From NCBI RefSeq assembly GCF_963976135.1, contig NZ_CAXBKN010000024.1:1-33866 (forward strand): a stretch of DNA of 33,866 nucleotides. The letters run 5' to 3'. This DNA comes from Maricaulis sp963976135. GTDB lineage: Bacteria > Pseudomonadota > Alphaproteobacteria > Caulobacterales > Maricaulaceae. The notes under the pieces were generated by a model that saw nothing but the letters and a program-made list of their open reading frames with translations, did no database searches and was not told the DNA's origin. Shown in pieces: positions 15,251 to 23,217 of the stretch (its first letter is position 1; every line of letters begins with the position of its first letter). Both the position numbers and the translations under genes were made by a program.

Positions 15251-16560
15251 GCCCGATCGCCGCCCGTGAACCGCTTTTCCTCAGCGTGCTCCGGCACGCG
15301 CCCGGATTGCGCTCGGTGCGGTTTGTCGAGGCCGGTTTCACGGTTCTCGGGCTTTTTCTCTTTTCCCAGGCGCTGATAGGTCCGCTATTCGCGCCTTCGG
15401 GGAGCGAGGAGACCTCCGTCATTCTGCGGCTGATGTGGCTGCCGGTCTATGCGGTTACCATCGTGCTGATGCTGGCCCGGCCGGGGGCGATGCTTCGAAC
15501 CCTGAGTGGCAATCTCCTGCTTATCCTGCTGATCGGCCTGATGGCCATGTCTGTGATGTGGTCGGTGGCGCCGGACACGACGATACGGCGCGCCTTTGCG
15601 CTGGCGATGAGCTCGTGTTTCGGCCTCTGGATGGCGTCGCGCTGGAGTTGGCGCGAGCTGATCCTGTTGATCGCCTCAACCTTTGTATTGCTCGGACTTT
15701 CCAGCGCTTTGCTGGCGATCGCACTTCCCTCCATGGGGGTTGATCACGCGGTCCATGCCGGGGCGTGGAAAGGTGTGTTCTGGGAGAAGAATACGCTCGG
15801 CGCCGTGATGGCCTGGGGTGCAGTCAGCGGCTATGCCGCCAGCCGGGTCGATCCAAAACACTGGCTGTTCTGGATGGGCTGCGCGGTGATGTGCATCGCC
15901 CTCGTCCTGCTTTCGACCTCGAAGACGGCCTTGCTGTCCTGCCTGCTGGGAACCGGGATCGCTATCGGGATAGCACTGTGCCGCCGCGGCTTTGGTTTTG
16001 CCTCCCTGATGATGTTTCTCGGACTGACCGGTGGCATCACGATCGCGACGATCATGCTGGTGGCACCGGTCGAGGCGCTGCAGGCGCTGGGCCGCGATGC
16101 GACCCTGACCGGGCGGACCGATATCTGGGGTGTCCTGATCGAGGAAATCCGCACCGTGCCCTGGACCGGTTATGGCTATATGGCATTCTGGACGGCGGAG
16201 AACGGGCCGGTTTTCTGGGTCCGGCAGGCGACGAACTGGGATGTGCCGACGGCCCATAACGGCTGGATCGAGATCGCGCTGGCGATCGGTTTTCCCGGCG
16301 TCGCCCTGACGGCTCTGGTCTATCTGCAGGCCTTCAAGCGCGGCGTCGGCCGCCTTTTCCGCGGGCCGGAAACCTATTGGGCGCTGGCCTTTATCGCCAT
16401 GATCCTGCTGGTCTCCATCAGCGAGAGCAATCTGGTGCACCAGAACTCGCTCGGCTGGGTCCTGTTCGTCGCGACCTCGGCCAAGCTGGCCGAACGCCGG
16501 GCGCGGCCTGCGCGAACATCTCCTGACCTTGCCGGCGGCTCTGGCCCGGTTGCCCGCTAG
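15247..16560 (+). CDS. hfsC: O-antigen-ligase/Wzy-type polysaccharide polymerase (HfsC-like)
   Basis: A 437-residue multipass inner-membrane protein of the Wzy/O-antigen ligase family, predicted to join lipid-linked repeat units on the periplasmic side. About ten to twelve hydrophobic helices are visible. The family region includes FWEKNTLGAVMA (about 178-189), SKTALLS (about 223), then TGRTDIWGV and GYGYMAFW with TAHNGWIEIAL (about 288-345) in the large periplasmic loop. It is coupled to hfsB by a four-base ATGA overlap. Caulobacter has two partly redundant polymerases, HfsC and HfsI. The name here follows position next to hfsA/hfsB, and HfsI cannot be excluded. It is convergent with hfsG across 51 bases with no obvious terminator. 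Confidence 0.85.
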   Translation: MSPIAAREPLFLSVLRHAPGLRSVRFVEAGFTVLGLFLFSQALIGPLFAPSGSEETSVILRLMWLPVYAVTIVLMLARPGAMLRTLSGNLLLILLIGLMAMSVMWSVAPDTTIRRAFALAMSSCFGLWMASRWSWRELILLIASTFVLLGLSSALLAIALPSMGVDHAVHAGAWKGVFWEKNTLGAVMAWGAVSGYAASRVDPKHWLFWMGCAVMCIALVLLSTSKTALLSCLLGTGIAIGIALCRRGFGFASLMMFLGLTGGITIATIMLVAPVEALQALGRDATLTGRTDIWGVLIEEIRTVPWTGYGYMAFWTAENGPVFWVRQATNWDVPTAHNGWIEIALAIGFPGVALTALVYLQAFKRGVGRLFRGPETYWALAFIAMILLVSISESNLVHQNSLGWVLFVATSAKLAERRARPARTSPDLAGGSGPVAR

Positions 16561-16611
16561 ACTGTTTTCGCGATCGGCGCGCGCACGGGGCGGGCCAGGT
16601 TGGAGGCGTGA

Positions 16612-17556
16612 TCAGGCAGCAGCGCTGCCGGGATCCTGCGCCGCGGCGGCATTGGTCTGGCCATAGAATTTCGGTTCCAGACCGCTGAACCAGAACACTT
16701 TTCCGGCTCCCTGTACGGCCTTGTCGAGGGCTTTGACCGCCAGCGGGCGGCGCACGGGAAGGCTGAGCAGGGCGAGCGGTGCGAAGAGAAGCATCTGGGC
16801 CAGACCGACGGCCATCCAGAAGGCAATTCCGGCATGGTCCACGTGCTGGGCCCGGGCGCAGTTTTGTGTGGCACCCTGGCCGAAGGCGAAGCTGCGCGAG
16901 AGCAGGTGTCGCCAATTGGTGCGTGCTGCGCCAACCACTTCGACCGCCTTGGCCCGGGCCGACCAGCCAAAGCGTGCCCCCTGTGCCGCCAGAAGGGCAA
17001 AGAAGGCGTCATCTTCGCCGCCGGTCTGATTGAGCGTGGTGTCGAAGGGATGGTCGGGCAATTCGAAGGCGTCGCGATCGACCAGCGAGTTGCCACTGCC
17101 CCAGGCTTCGTCCAGCAGGGAGTCGGCGGCGGGCCCGGCGCGCGAATACAGGCGCATGCCCAGCTGGCCACGCAGGCTGTCCGGTTGCTCGATTTCGGCA
17201 CGCAAGGGGCCGAACACCACATCGGCGTCGAGCGTCTGAACTGATTCCAGCAAGGCGGCGAGCCAGTCAACACTGGCGATTTCATCATCATCGAGGAAGG
17301 CGAGATAGCGTCCGCTAGCGGCCGCGAATCCCGCATTGCGGGCATTTGACACCCCCGGCTGTGGCTCGTGGACATAGACGACCGGGCAGCGCGCAACCGC
17401 GCTGGCATTGGCGGCGATGCAACGCGCTGAAGCCTCCGGCGAGTTGTCGACGATGATGATTTCATCGGGCCGGTGCGATTGCGCCAGCACGCTCTGAAGC
17501 GCCAGACGCAAACCGTCAGGACGGCGAAATGTTGGAATCATCACCGAAACGCTCAT
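16612..17556 (-). CDS. hfsG: Family-2 glycosyltransferase with membrane segment (HfsG-like)
   Basis: A 314-residue GT-A glycosyltransferase expected to add a sugar to the lipid-linked holdfast repeat unit on the cytoplasmic face. The N-terminal fold starts MSVSVMIPTFRRPDGLRLAL. A nucleotide-contact Asp lies in IIIVDNS (33-39), a GVSNARNAGFAAASG signature at 68-82 and the metal-binding DDD at 89-91. GGEDD near 179-183 is the likely catalytic-base region. A hydrophobic stretch at about 238-262 may anchor it in the membrane. A longer frame exists, but the ATG overlapping the hfsH stop (ATGA) is chosen. It is the last gene of the minus-strand operon. The sugar cannot be deduced. Confidence 0.85.
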   Translation of the reverse strand: MSVSVMIPTFRRPDGLRLALQSVLAQSHRPDEIIIVDNSPEASARCIAANASAVARCPVVYVHEPQPGVSNARNAGFAAASGRYLAFLDDDEIASVDWLAALLESVQTLDADVVFGPLRAEIEQPDSLRGQLGMRLYSRAGPAADSLLDEAWGSGNSLVDRDAFELPDHPFDTTLNQTGGEDDAFFALLAAQGARFGWSARAKAVEVVGAARTNWRHLLSRSFAFGQGATQNCARAQHVDHAGIAFWMAVGLAQMLLFAPLALLSLPVRRPLAVKALDKAVQGAGKVFWFSGLEPKFYGQTNAAAAQDPGSAAA

Positions 17557-18320
17557 TTGGACTCTCCAATTTCTGCCATCGCCGCGGCAATAGTCAGGAC
17601 GCGCGCACCGCTGCGCTCGACCGCAGCGCAAACCTGTTCGAGCTGGGCGGGGGTACAGCCCCACTTGGTCGGCACGTCCTGCACGTCATGCAGGTAAAAG
17701 ATCAGCCAGCCGGGGTGTTCCACCAGGGTCTCGGCGGCATCCACCGCGCGGGCGATCCCGGCCTCACCGCCATCGACCGGAATCGATTTGAGCAGGCTGC
17801 GATCGCTGGTGCCGCGATTGATCGCGGCATGCACACCGCGCATCGAGCTGAAGCGGGTCGCCAGCAAGCGTTTGGCTGCAGGCGTCGCTTCACCATAGGG
17901 ATAGGCAAAGCTCTCGAGCTCACCCTCAAAACCGAGCTCGCGAAGCGCTTTCCGATTGCGGTCGATATCGGCCAGCATCTCGCCGGCGCTGATCTGGGAG
18001 CCGTCGAGATGGCTATGGGTATGGCAGCCGATCTCATGACCGGCAGCATCAAGCCGCTGCAGATCGCCGGCCTCGAACATGGCGCCGTGATGGCTCTGCG
18101 TCCCTGCATAGCCGGCCGAGGCGTAATAGGTGCCGCGCCAGCCATGATCTTCCAGTATTTTCGCACCACTCAAGGCCGCAGATCTGGGAAAATCGTCGAA
18201 GGTAAAGCTGACGATCGCGTGGTCGAGATTGACGCTGAGCGGAGCCCGCGCCGCGAGCCGGGCCCAGCGCCGGCTCAACTTGGAGATCAGACCTCCACCA
18301 GGATTATAGGCGGTGTCCAT
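17553..18320 (-). CDS. hfsH: CE4 polysaccharide deacetylase (HfsH-like)
   Basis: A 255-residue NodB-type carbohydrate esterase 4. HfsH in Caulobacter deacetylates N-acetylglucosamine in the holdfast polymer and is important for adhesion and retention on the cell. The motif TFDDFP supplies the base and metal Asp (42, 43). HTHSH supplies the zinc histidines (100, 104). YPYG near 146-149 and LHDV near the end correspond to later CE4 motifs. No signal peptide was found, so it acts in the cytoplasm before export. The start is the ATG in a TGATG overlap with the preceding glycosyltransferase; an upstream in-frame start would overlap that gene by about 100 bases. All catalytic residues appear intact. 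Confidence 0.92.
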   Translation of the reverse strand: MDTAYNPGGGLISKLSRRWARLAARAPLSVNLDHAIVSFTFDDFPRSAALSGAKILEDHGWRGTYYASAGYAGTQSHHGAMFEAGDLQRLDAAGHEIGCHTHSHLDGSQISAGEMLADIDRNRKALRELGFEGELESFAYPYGEATPAAKRLLATRFSSMRGVHAAINRGTSDRSLLKSIPVDGGEAGIARAVDAAETLVEHPGWLIFYLHDVQDVPTKWGCTPAQLEQVCAAVERSGARVLTIAAAMAEIGESK

Positions 18321-19264
18321 CAGATCGCCTCCGCGGCCCAGCTGGCGCGCCAGAGTTTCAATGCCGCCGAGCGCAGCCGCACGGGCAGGCCCTGGCTGCT
18401 GGCCAGCCGCGCCCACAGACCGCGCAGCAGGCCCTGGAAGGGGATCGCGCCGAGGGTGCGGGCCGCACGGGCGCCGGGCAGGACGGCCAGATGCGGGTGT
18501 TTCTCCAGCAGGCGGGCATAATTGACGGCGCCGTCGCGGAATTTCTGCAACAGGGAATCGGTGGTCTGCAGGCCGGTATGGCGGGCGGGGTTGTCGAAAT
18601 GGATCAGCTCATGCGTGCGCGCGGCGCGCACGGCCCAGTCGACATCCTCAAAGCCCCAGCCGGTGAAGCCGGTATCAAAGGGCACGCCGCGCATCACGCT
18701 GGCGCGAACCAGAAGATTGCTCGAGCAATAGGCGGTCGGTCCAATCAGTGTCCGGGCGGCGGCATTCTTTTCGTCGCTGGTACGGGCCAGGACCGCGTGC
18801 AGTTGATAACGCCGGTCATCAGGCTCGGCGGTCTCATACCCGCCGAAGGCCGCGTCGAAATCATCGTGCCCGATCCGCTCGAGACAGGCGTCGAGAAAGC
18901 CGTCATTGCCTGGCTGCATGTCGGCGTCGAGATAGAGCAGCCAGCGGCCGCGCGCCTCGCGGGCGAGCAGATTGCGTCCCGCCGAACGGCCAATATTCTG
19001 CGCTGCGGTCAACAGCCGCGCCGGCGCGCTCAAAGCCCGGACGGTGCGCGAAACGGCTTCATTGAGACCCGGATCGGGACAGCCATCGTCGAGCAGCAGG
19101 ATCTCGATATCACGGCGCACACCGATCAGCGGGTTGAGCGCGGCGGCGAGCGCCGTCGGATCATCACGATAGAAGGGCACCAGGATGGACAGTGTCGTCC
19201 GGTTGGCACCCTGCCAGGCGGTATTGGCCAATTCGGCAAATTGCGGCTGTGATGTTTGCATCAT
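18320..19264 (-). CDS. Family-2 glycosyltransferase (candidate HfsL-type)
   Basis: A 314-residue GT-A glycosyltransferase. LSILVPFYRDDPTALAAAL is at about 25-43, the nucleotide-binding Asp in ILLLDDG (55-61), NIGRSAGRNLLA at 90-101 and the metal DxD as YLDADMQ (111-117). GWGFEDVDW (202-210) carries the catalytic-base ED of chondroitin-polymerase or galactosyltransferase-like members. The ATG of an ATGA overlap with the flippase gene is used; a second ATG follows at once. It is downstream of hfsF and upstream of hfsH in the same operon. Caulobacter uses HfsG, HfsJ and HfsL as holdfast glycosyltransferases, and this could be the HfsL counterpart, but sequence alone does not decide. Confidence 0.87.
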   Translation of the reverse strand: MMQTSQPQFAELANTAWQGANRTTLSILVPFYRDDPTALAAALNPLIGVRRDIEILLLDDGCPDPGLNEAVSRTVRALSAPARLLTAAQNIGRSAGRNLLAREARGRWLLYLDADMQPGNDGFLDACLERIGHDDFDAAFGGYETAEPDDRRYQLHAVLARTSDEKNAAARTLIGPTAYCSSNLLVRASVMRGVPFDTGFTGWGFEDVDWAVRAARTHELIHFDNPARHTGLQTTDSLLQKFRDGAVNYARLLEKHPHLAVLPGARAARTLGAIPFQGLLRGLWARLASSQGLPVRLRSAALKLWRASWAAEAI

Positions 19265-20718
19265 GATTGCGCTCCCGCCGGTTTAATCAGTGCACGTGCA
19301 TCGGCCAGCCAGCTGCGGCAGTCCGCGATATTGAGGGCCAGCGCGCTGGCGACATAAACGAGCGCGCCGGTCATGGCCTGGGCAGCAAGCATCAACCATG
19401 CCGACTCGATGGCGGGCAGGGTCCAGACCGCAACGGCCATCAGCCCGGTCGCCGCGGCAGCGCGGATCCAGTCATTCCAGGGCAGGGGAAGCGGGAAGTA
19501 TTTCCGGCCCAGCCAGGCACACACCAGCAGAGAGAGAAAATAGGCGATGACCGTCGCGGCGGCGGCACCGGCGATTCCGAAGATCGGGATGAAGACCAGG
19601 TTGAGGCCGAGATTGAGCACGGCCGCGCCGGCCATGATCACAGCCATGCTGGTGGTCCGGCGTTTCAGGGTGAAGGCCTCGTGGAAATAATAGGTCATCA
19701 TCCCCTTCATCAGCCCCGACAGGGCGATCCAGGGCAGGATGACGGCGGCCTGTTCTCGCAGGTTTTCGCCGATGATGATCGTGGTGAGCGGCACCGCGAC
19801 CAGTGCCAGGCCGGCGGCAGCCGGGAAGGCGATCAGGGCCATCAGCCCGGCGGCGCGGCCGGCGACCTCGCGCGCCGCTTCCGGGCCCTGGCTTTCCAGC
19901 GCCTTGATCGTCAGCGGCCAGACAGCCGCGCCAAACCAGATGAAGATGATATCGAGCAGACGGTCGGCCAGGCCGTAACCGGCGGCATACATGCCCACCG
20001 CGCCCTGGCCCAGAAAGGCGGCGATCAGGAAACGGTCCCCGACCGAGAGCAATTGTTCAAACACCAGCGAGGCGGAAACCGGCGCGCCGAACTTGGCATA
20101 GGCCCGGGCGCGTACCATCTGGCGGCGGCCCCTGGCCGCGCGGCGCAGCATGACGGGCAGGTCCACAATGAGCGCAACACCGCTGCCGATCGCCAGGCCC
20201 ATGAAGATGCCGGCAGCGCCCAGGTCGGTGGTGAAGATGATCCCGACCCCGACGATGAAGCCAAGCATGAGTGAACCGGCCTCGAGCGCCGAATAGCGCG
20301 TCACCTCACCGGCGGCGCGATGGGTGACGAGACCGATTTGCAGCAGGGCTCGCAAGAGCAATGAGATCGCCGCGAAGGCGAGGGCGGTTTTCAGCCGGGC
20401 ATCGAAGGGCAGGACCAGCAGGGCAATGACCATCAGCGCCGCACCGGCCAGGGCCAGCAGCAGGAAGAGGCCATAGGCGGTTGCCAGGTGATCGCCGAGG
20501 CGGCGCCGTGCTTCGGCGCGGGCATGGAAACGGGCAATCGCCGCTTCCAGCCAGGTGAAGCTCGCCATATGAAACAGGGAGAGCGCCGCCAGCGCCAGCG
20601 CGTATTGGCCGTAATCATCAGCCGACAGCAGACGCGTGAAAACCGCCACGCCGCCAAAGCCGACAATGACCTGTGTCAACTGTACGGGAAGATATCCCAG
20701 AAGATGCCGTCCAAGCAT
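19261..20718 (-). CDS. hfsF: Wzx-type polysaccharide flippase (HfsF-like)
   Basis: A 485-residue inner-membrane protein of the polysaccharide-transport/MATE-like superfamily with about 12-14 hydrophobic helices. It begins MLGRHLLGYLPVQLTQVIVGFGG with a following FTRLLSADDYGQYAL typical of Wzx/RfbX proteins. It should flip the undecaprenyl-linked repeat unit to the periplasm. The chosen ATG lies after GCGGAG with proper spacing; a start 12 codons earlier lacks a site and adds a basic leader. It is the first gene of a four-gene operon (flippase, glycosyltransferase, deacetylase, glycosyltransferase) with overlapping stops and starts. It is divergent from hfsK across 163 bases, in which no clear promoter was found. 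Confidence 0.9.
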   Translation of the reverse strand: MLGRHLLGYLPVQLTQVIVGFGGVAVFTRLLSADDYGQYALALAALSLFHMASFTWLEAAIARFHARAEARRRLGDHLATAYGLFLLLALAGAALMVIALLVLPFDARLKTALAFAAISLLLRALLQIGLVTHRAAGEVTRYSALEAGSLMLGFIVGVGIIFTTDLGAAGIFMGLAIGSGVALIVDLPVMLRRAARGRRQMVRARAYAKFGAPVSASLVFEQLLSVGDRFLIAAFLGQGAVGMYAAGYGLADRLLDIIFIWFGAAVWPLTIKALESQGPEAAREVAGRAAGLMALIAFPAAAGLALVAVPLTTIIIGENLREQAAVILPWIALSGLMKGMMTYYFHEAFTLKRRTTSMAVIMAGAAVLNLGLNLVFIPIFGIAGAAAATVIAYFLSLLVCAWLGRKYFPLPLPWNDWIRAAAATGLMAVAVWTLPAIESAWLMLAAQAMTGALVYVASALALNIADCRSWLADARALIKPAGAQS

Positions 20719-20881
20719 GAAACGCTCCGCTCGCCTGTGAAGCGAACACTGCAAGATGAGTGCCGCGTGTAAGGGGATTGCCGGGGCCGTCGCTCGCGTT
20801 CACCCTGCGATAAGGCCTCGTGCGCTATCAAGGCGGCGGGGACGGCCCGGTTGGGCCGGAAGTATAAGCGGAATCAAGCCT

Positions 20882-21961
20882 ATGGATGTTGGATCAAAAC
20901 GACCCAGTGAATTATCGGACGCCGAGAAACAGGCCTGGCGCGCCTTCGTCGCTGCCGACCCCGCGCTCGCCAGCCCCTATTTCGCCCTCGAATTCGCCGA
21001 GTGCTGCCAGGAGGCCCGCGATGATACGCGTGTGCTGGTGATCCGCAGGGGCGGGCAGATCATCGGATTCCTGCCGCTGCACACGGGCAAGCTGGGGTAT
21101 GCGCGGCCGCTGGCCGGCCCGATGGGCGATGTCCAGGGCGTGATCACCGAGCCGGACGTCGAGGTCGATCTGCATGAGGTTCTGCACAAGGCCGGGCTGC
21201 CGCTCTTTGCTTTCCATGCCGGATTGTCGAGCCAGAAGCCCTTTCGCGACCATGCCGATGAGACAGTCGCCTCCTGGATGCTGGATCTGTCAGAAGGCTA
21301 TGAGGCCTGGGAGACGCGCCGGGGTCAGGTCGATTCCAAGGCCATGCGGACCCTGCGCGGCCGCCGCCGCAAGCTCGGTGAGCTCGAGCGTGGCCATCGC
21401 TATGTGATGGAGGAAACCAGCGAGGCGGCCTTCGACCGCATGCTCGAATGGAAGGGCCAGCAATACGCCGCGACCAATGTCTTCAACGTCTTTTCCGTGG
21501 CCTGGACCCGCGATCTGCTCAAGGCCGTGCTGCGCCGCAAGGGCGAGTTTTTCTCCGGTTCCTGTTCCTCGCTCTATGTCGGCGATGAGCTGGTCTCGGT
21601 GCATATCGGGATGGAGAGCGACCGGCTCTCGCATTACTGGTTCCCCGCCTATCACGCCGATTATGCCAAGCTCAGCGCCGGTGTCCTGCTGCTGACCGAG
21701 GCGGCGCGCGCCGCTGCGGCCAAGGGGCATGTCGCGCTCGAACTCGGGCCCGGCGATTTCCAGTTCAAGCGCGATCTGTCGAGCTATCAGATCGGTCTGG
21801 CGCGCGGCTGCATCGCCAATCCGTCGCTGCTGCTCGCGACGCGCAATGCCGGCCGGGCGCTGACCCGGACGGTCGAGACGGCGCCGCTGGGCCCCGTCAG
21901 GCAGTGGCCGGGCAAGCTGATGCGCAAGATCGATCGCCTCAGCGGATTTTACGCGCTGTGA
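20882..21961 (+). CDS. hfsK: GNAT-fold acyltransferase, CelD/BcsL type (HfsK-like)
   Basis: A 359-residue cytoplasmic protein with two GNAT-like lobes. An N-terminal lobe carries FALEFAECCQEARDDTRVLVI (about 35-55). The C-terminal acetyltransferase domain (about 160-320) has EETSEAAFDRMLEWKGQQY, a central LYVGDELVSVHIGM and LELGPGDFQFKRDLS near 296-310. This is the pattern of PF13480 proteins seen in polysaccharide loci. Caulobacter HfsK is a GNAT-type protein that modifies the holdfast and affects its attachment strength, so the same role is likely. The ATG at 20882 is preferred over an upstream in-frame start that lies in the divergent promoter region. Its stop overlaps the next gene by GTGA. 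Confidence 0.8.
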   Translation: MDVGSKRPSELSDAEKQAWRAFVAADPALASPYFALEFAECCQEARDDTRVLVIRRGGQIIGFLPLHTGKLGYARPLAGPMGDVQGVITEPDVEVDLHEVLHKAGLPLFAFHAGLSSQKPFRDHADETVASWMLDLSEGYEAWETRRGQVDSKAMRTLRGRRRKLGELERGHRYVMEETSEAAFDRMLEWKGQQYAATNVFNVFSVAWTRDLLKAVLRRKGEFFSGSCSSLYVGDELVSVHIGMESDRLSHYWFPAYHADYAKLSAGVLLLTEAARAAAAKGHVALELGPGDFQFKRDLSSYQIGLARGCIANPSLLLATRNAGRALTRTVETAPLGPVRQWPGKLMRKIDRLSGFYAL

Positions 21962-23160
21962 CCGGCCCGAACCGCCGATCTGTCATCGCTGCGGCCGGCC
22001 TCGCCTCGCTGGGCCTGACCGGCTGCGCCCGGGCCCAGACCAGCCGGCTGGAATTATGGAATAACGCAACCGGCCCGCACTTGCGCGGCGCGGTACTGGC
22101 CCAGCGCCGGGTCTTTCCCGAGCTCGACGGGACAGAATTCCTCGGCTCCGGCGCCGTGGGTGTCCCGGTGACTGATACGGCCTTGCAGGCACTCGCCGCC
22201 AGCGGTGCCAATCTGGTCGTGCTGTCCCATCCCGGCACGGTTGCGGAGTGGGCGCCCTATATGCCCGATCTGGCGGTCGAGGATCATCTCAATGATCTGG
22301 TGCGCCGCTGCGAGCTCGCCGGGCTTTATGTCGTGATCGGTTTTCGAACCGGGCCGGGGCGCAGCGAATTTACCTTCCATCGCGAGTCCGCGGACAGCTG
22401 GTTTCCCGCTTCGATGATCAATGATGATGTCTGGACATCGCGCGAAGCCCAGGACGGCTGGGACATGATGTGGCGCCGCACCGCCGAGCGCTTCCGTGCC
22501 CGCGCCAATGTTGCCGGCTATCTCTTGATGGTCGAGCCCAATGCCAACCAGGCGGCGCCGGGACCCGATGGCGGCGATCTCGATCAATGGGATCCGGCCC
22601 TCTTGGCCGAACAGGTCGCAGGAACGCCGGCCGACTGGCCAGCCCTGGCCCGGCGTCTGTCTGCCGTGATCCGCGAACACGACACCGAGACCCCGATCCT
22701 GATCAATCCCGATGGTTTCGGGCATAGCCGTTTTGCCGGCCTGCTCGACCTGAATTCGGCGCCGGGCATTGTGCTGGCGTTGCATGATTACAGCCCCCGC
22801 GGCTACACGCACCAGGCCCGGGGCGCCGGGATCGATTTTGAACTCGGCGAGGCGGAGTTTATACCGCCGGATGCGGCGCGCTGGATGATGGGTGAGTTTG
22901 GTGTCGCACGCTGGGCGCCGCAGGCGGCGCGTTATCTGCGCCGGCGGGTCAATTCCCTGGAACGCGCGGGTGCCGGCTGGGCGATCTTTCGCTGGGATAG
23001 TGGCTGGCGGGTCTATGAAGACCGCGAGAACATGTTCAACCCGGTCTATGGTGCCGATCCCGACGCTGTCACCCCGCCCGGCGATGCGCCCATGCTGATA
23101 GCGCTGCAGGATCTGTGGCGCCGCAACCGGATGCATCCGCAATCCCTGCTGCGCCGCTAG
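21958..23160 (+). CDS. Tat-exported lipoprotein glycoside hydrolase, GH5/cellulase-like
   Basis: A 400-residue protein starting at a GTG inside the hfsK stop (GTGA), so translation is coupled. The N-terminus has a twin-arginine NRRSVIA, a hydrophobic stretch and a lipobox LTGC with Cys23, suggesting Tat export and lipid anchoring. The body reads as a TIM-barrel cellulase-superfamily hydrolase. Glu193 in MVEPNAN matches the acid/base (NEP-type) position. LHDYSP (275-280) matches the conserved HxY. Glu313 in MMGEFGVARW matches the nucleophile. The substrate is unknown; the holdfast polymer itself is the natural guess from context. I know of no such enzyme in the standard Caulobacter hfs set. 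It is convergent with hfsE. Confidence 0.82.
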   Translation: MTGPNRRSVIAAAGLASLGLTGCARAQTSRLELWNNATGPHLRGAVLAQRRVFPELDGTEFLGSGAVGVPVTDTALQALAASGANLVVLSHPGTVAEWAPYMPDLAVEDHLNDLVRRCELAGLYVVIGFRTGPGRSEFTFHRESADSWFPASMINDDVWTSREAQDGWDMMWRRTAERFRARANVAGYLLMVEPNANQAAPGPDGGDLDQWDPALLAEQVAGTPADWPALARRLSAVIREHDTETPILINPDGFGHSRFAGLLDLNSAPGIVLALHDYSPRGYTHQARGAGIDFELGEAEFIPPDAARWMMGEFGVARWAPQAARYLRRRVNSLERAGAGWAIFRWDSGWRVYEDRENMFNPVYGADPDAVTPPGDAPMLIALQDLWRRNRMHPQSLLRR

Positions 23161-23184
23161 CGCTCAAGCGGGATATGAAACGCT

Positions 23185-23208
23185 CCGCCCCGGCCTGCCG
23201 GGAGGCGG
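23185..23208. terminator. GC-rich stem-loop between convergent genes
   Basis: CCGCC-CCGG, a CCTG loop, then CCGG-GA-GGCGG form a nine-base-pair stem with a two-base bulge. It is in the 57-base gap between the GH5-like gene and hfsE. There is no T-run. Its position suggests a shared terminator. Confidence 0.45.
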
Positions 23209-23217
23209 GACACGGCG

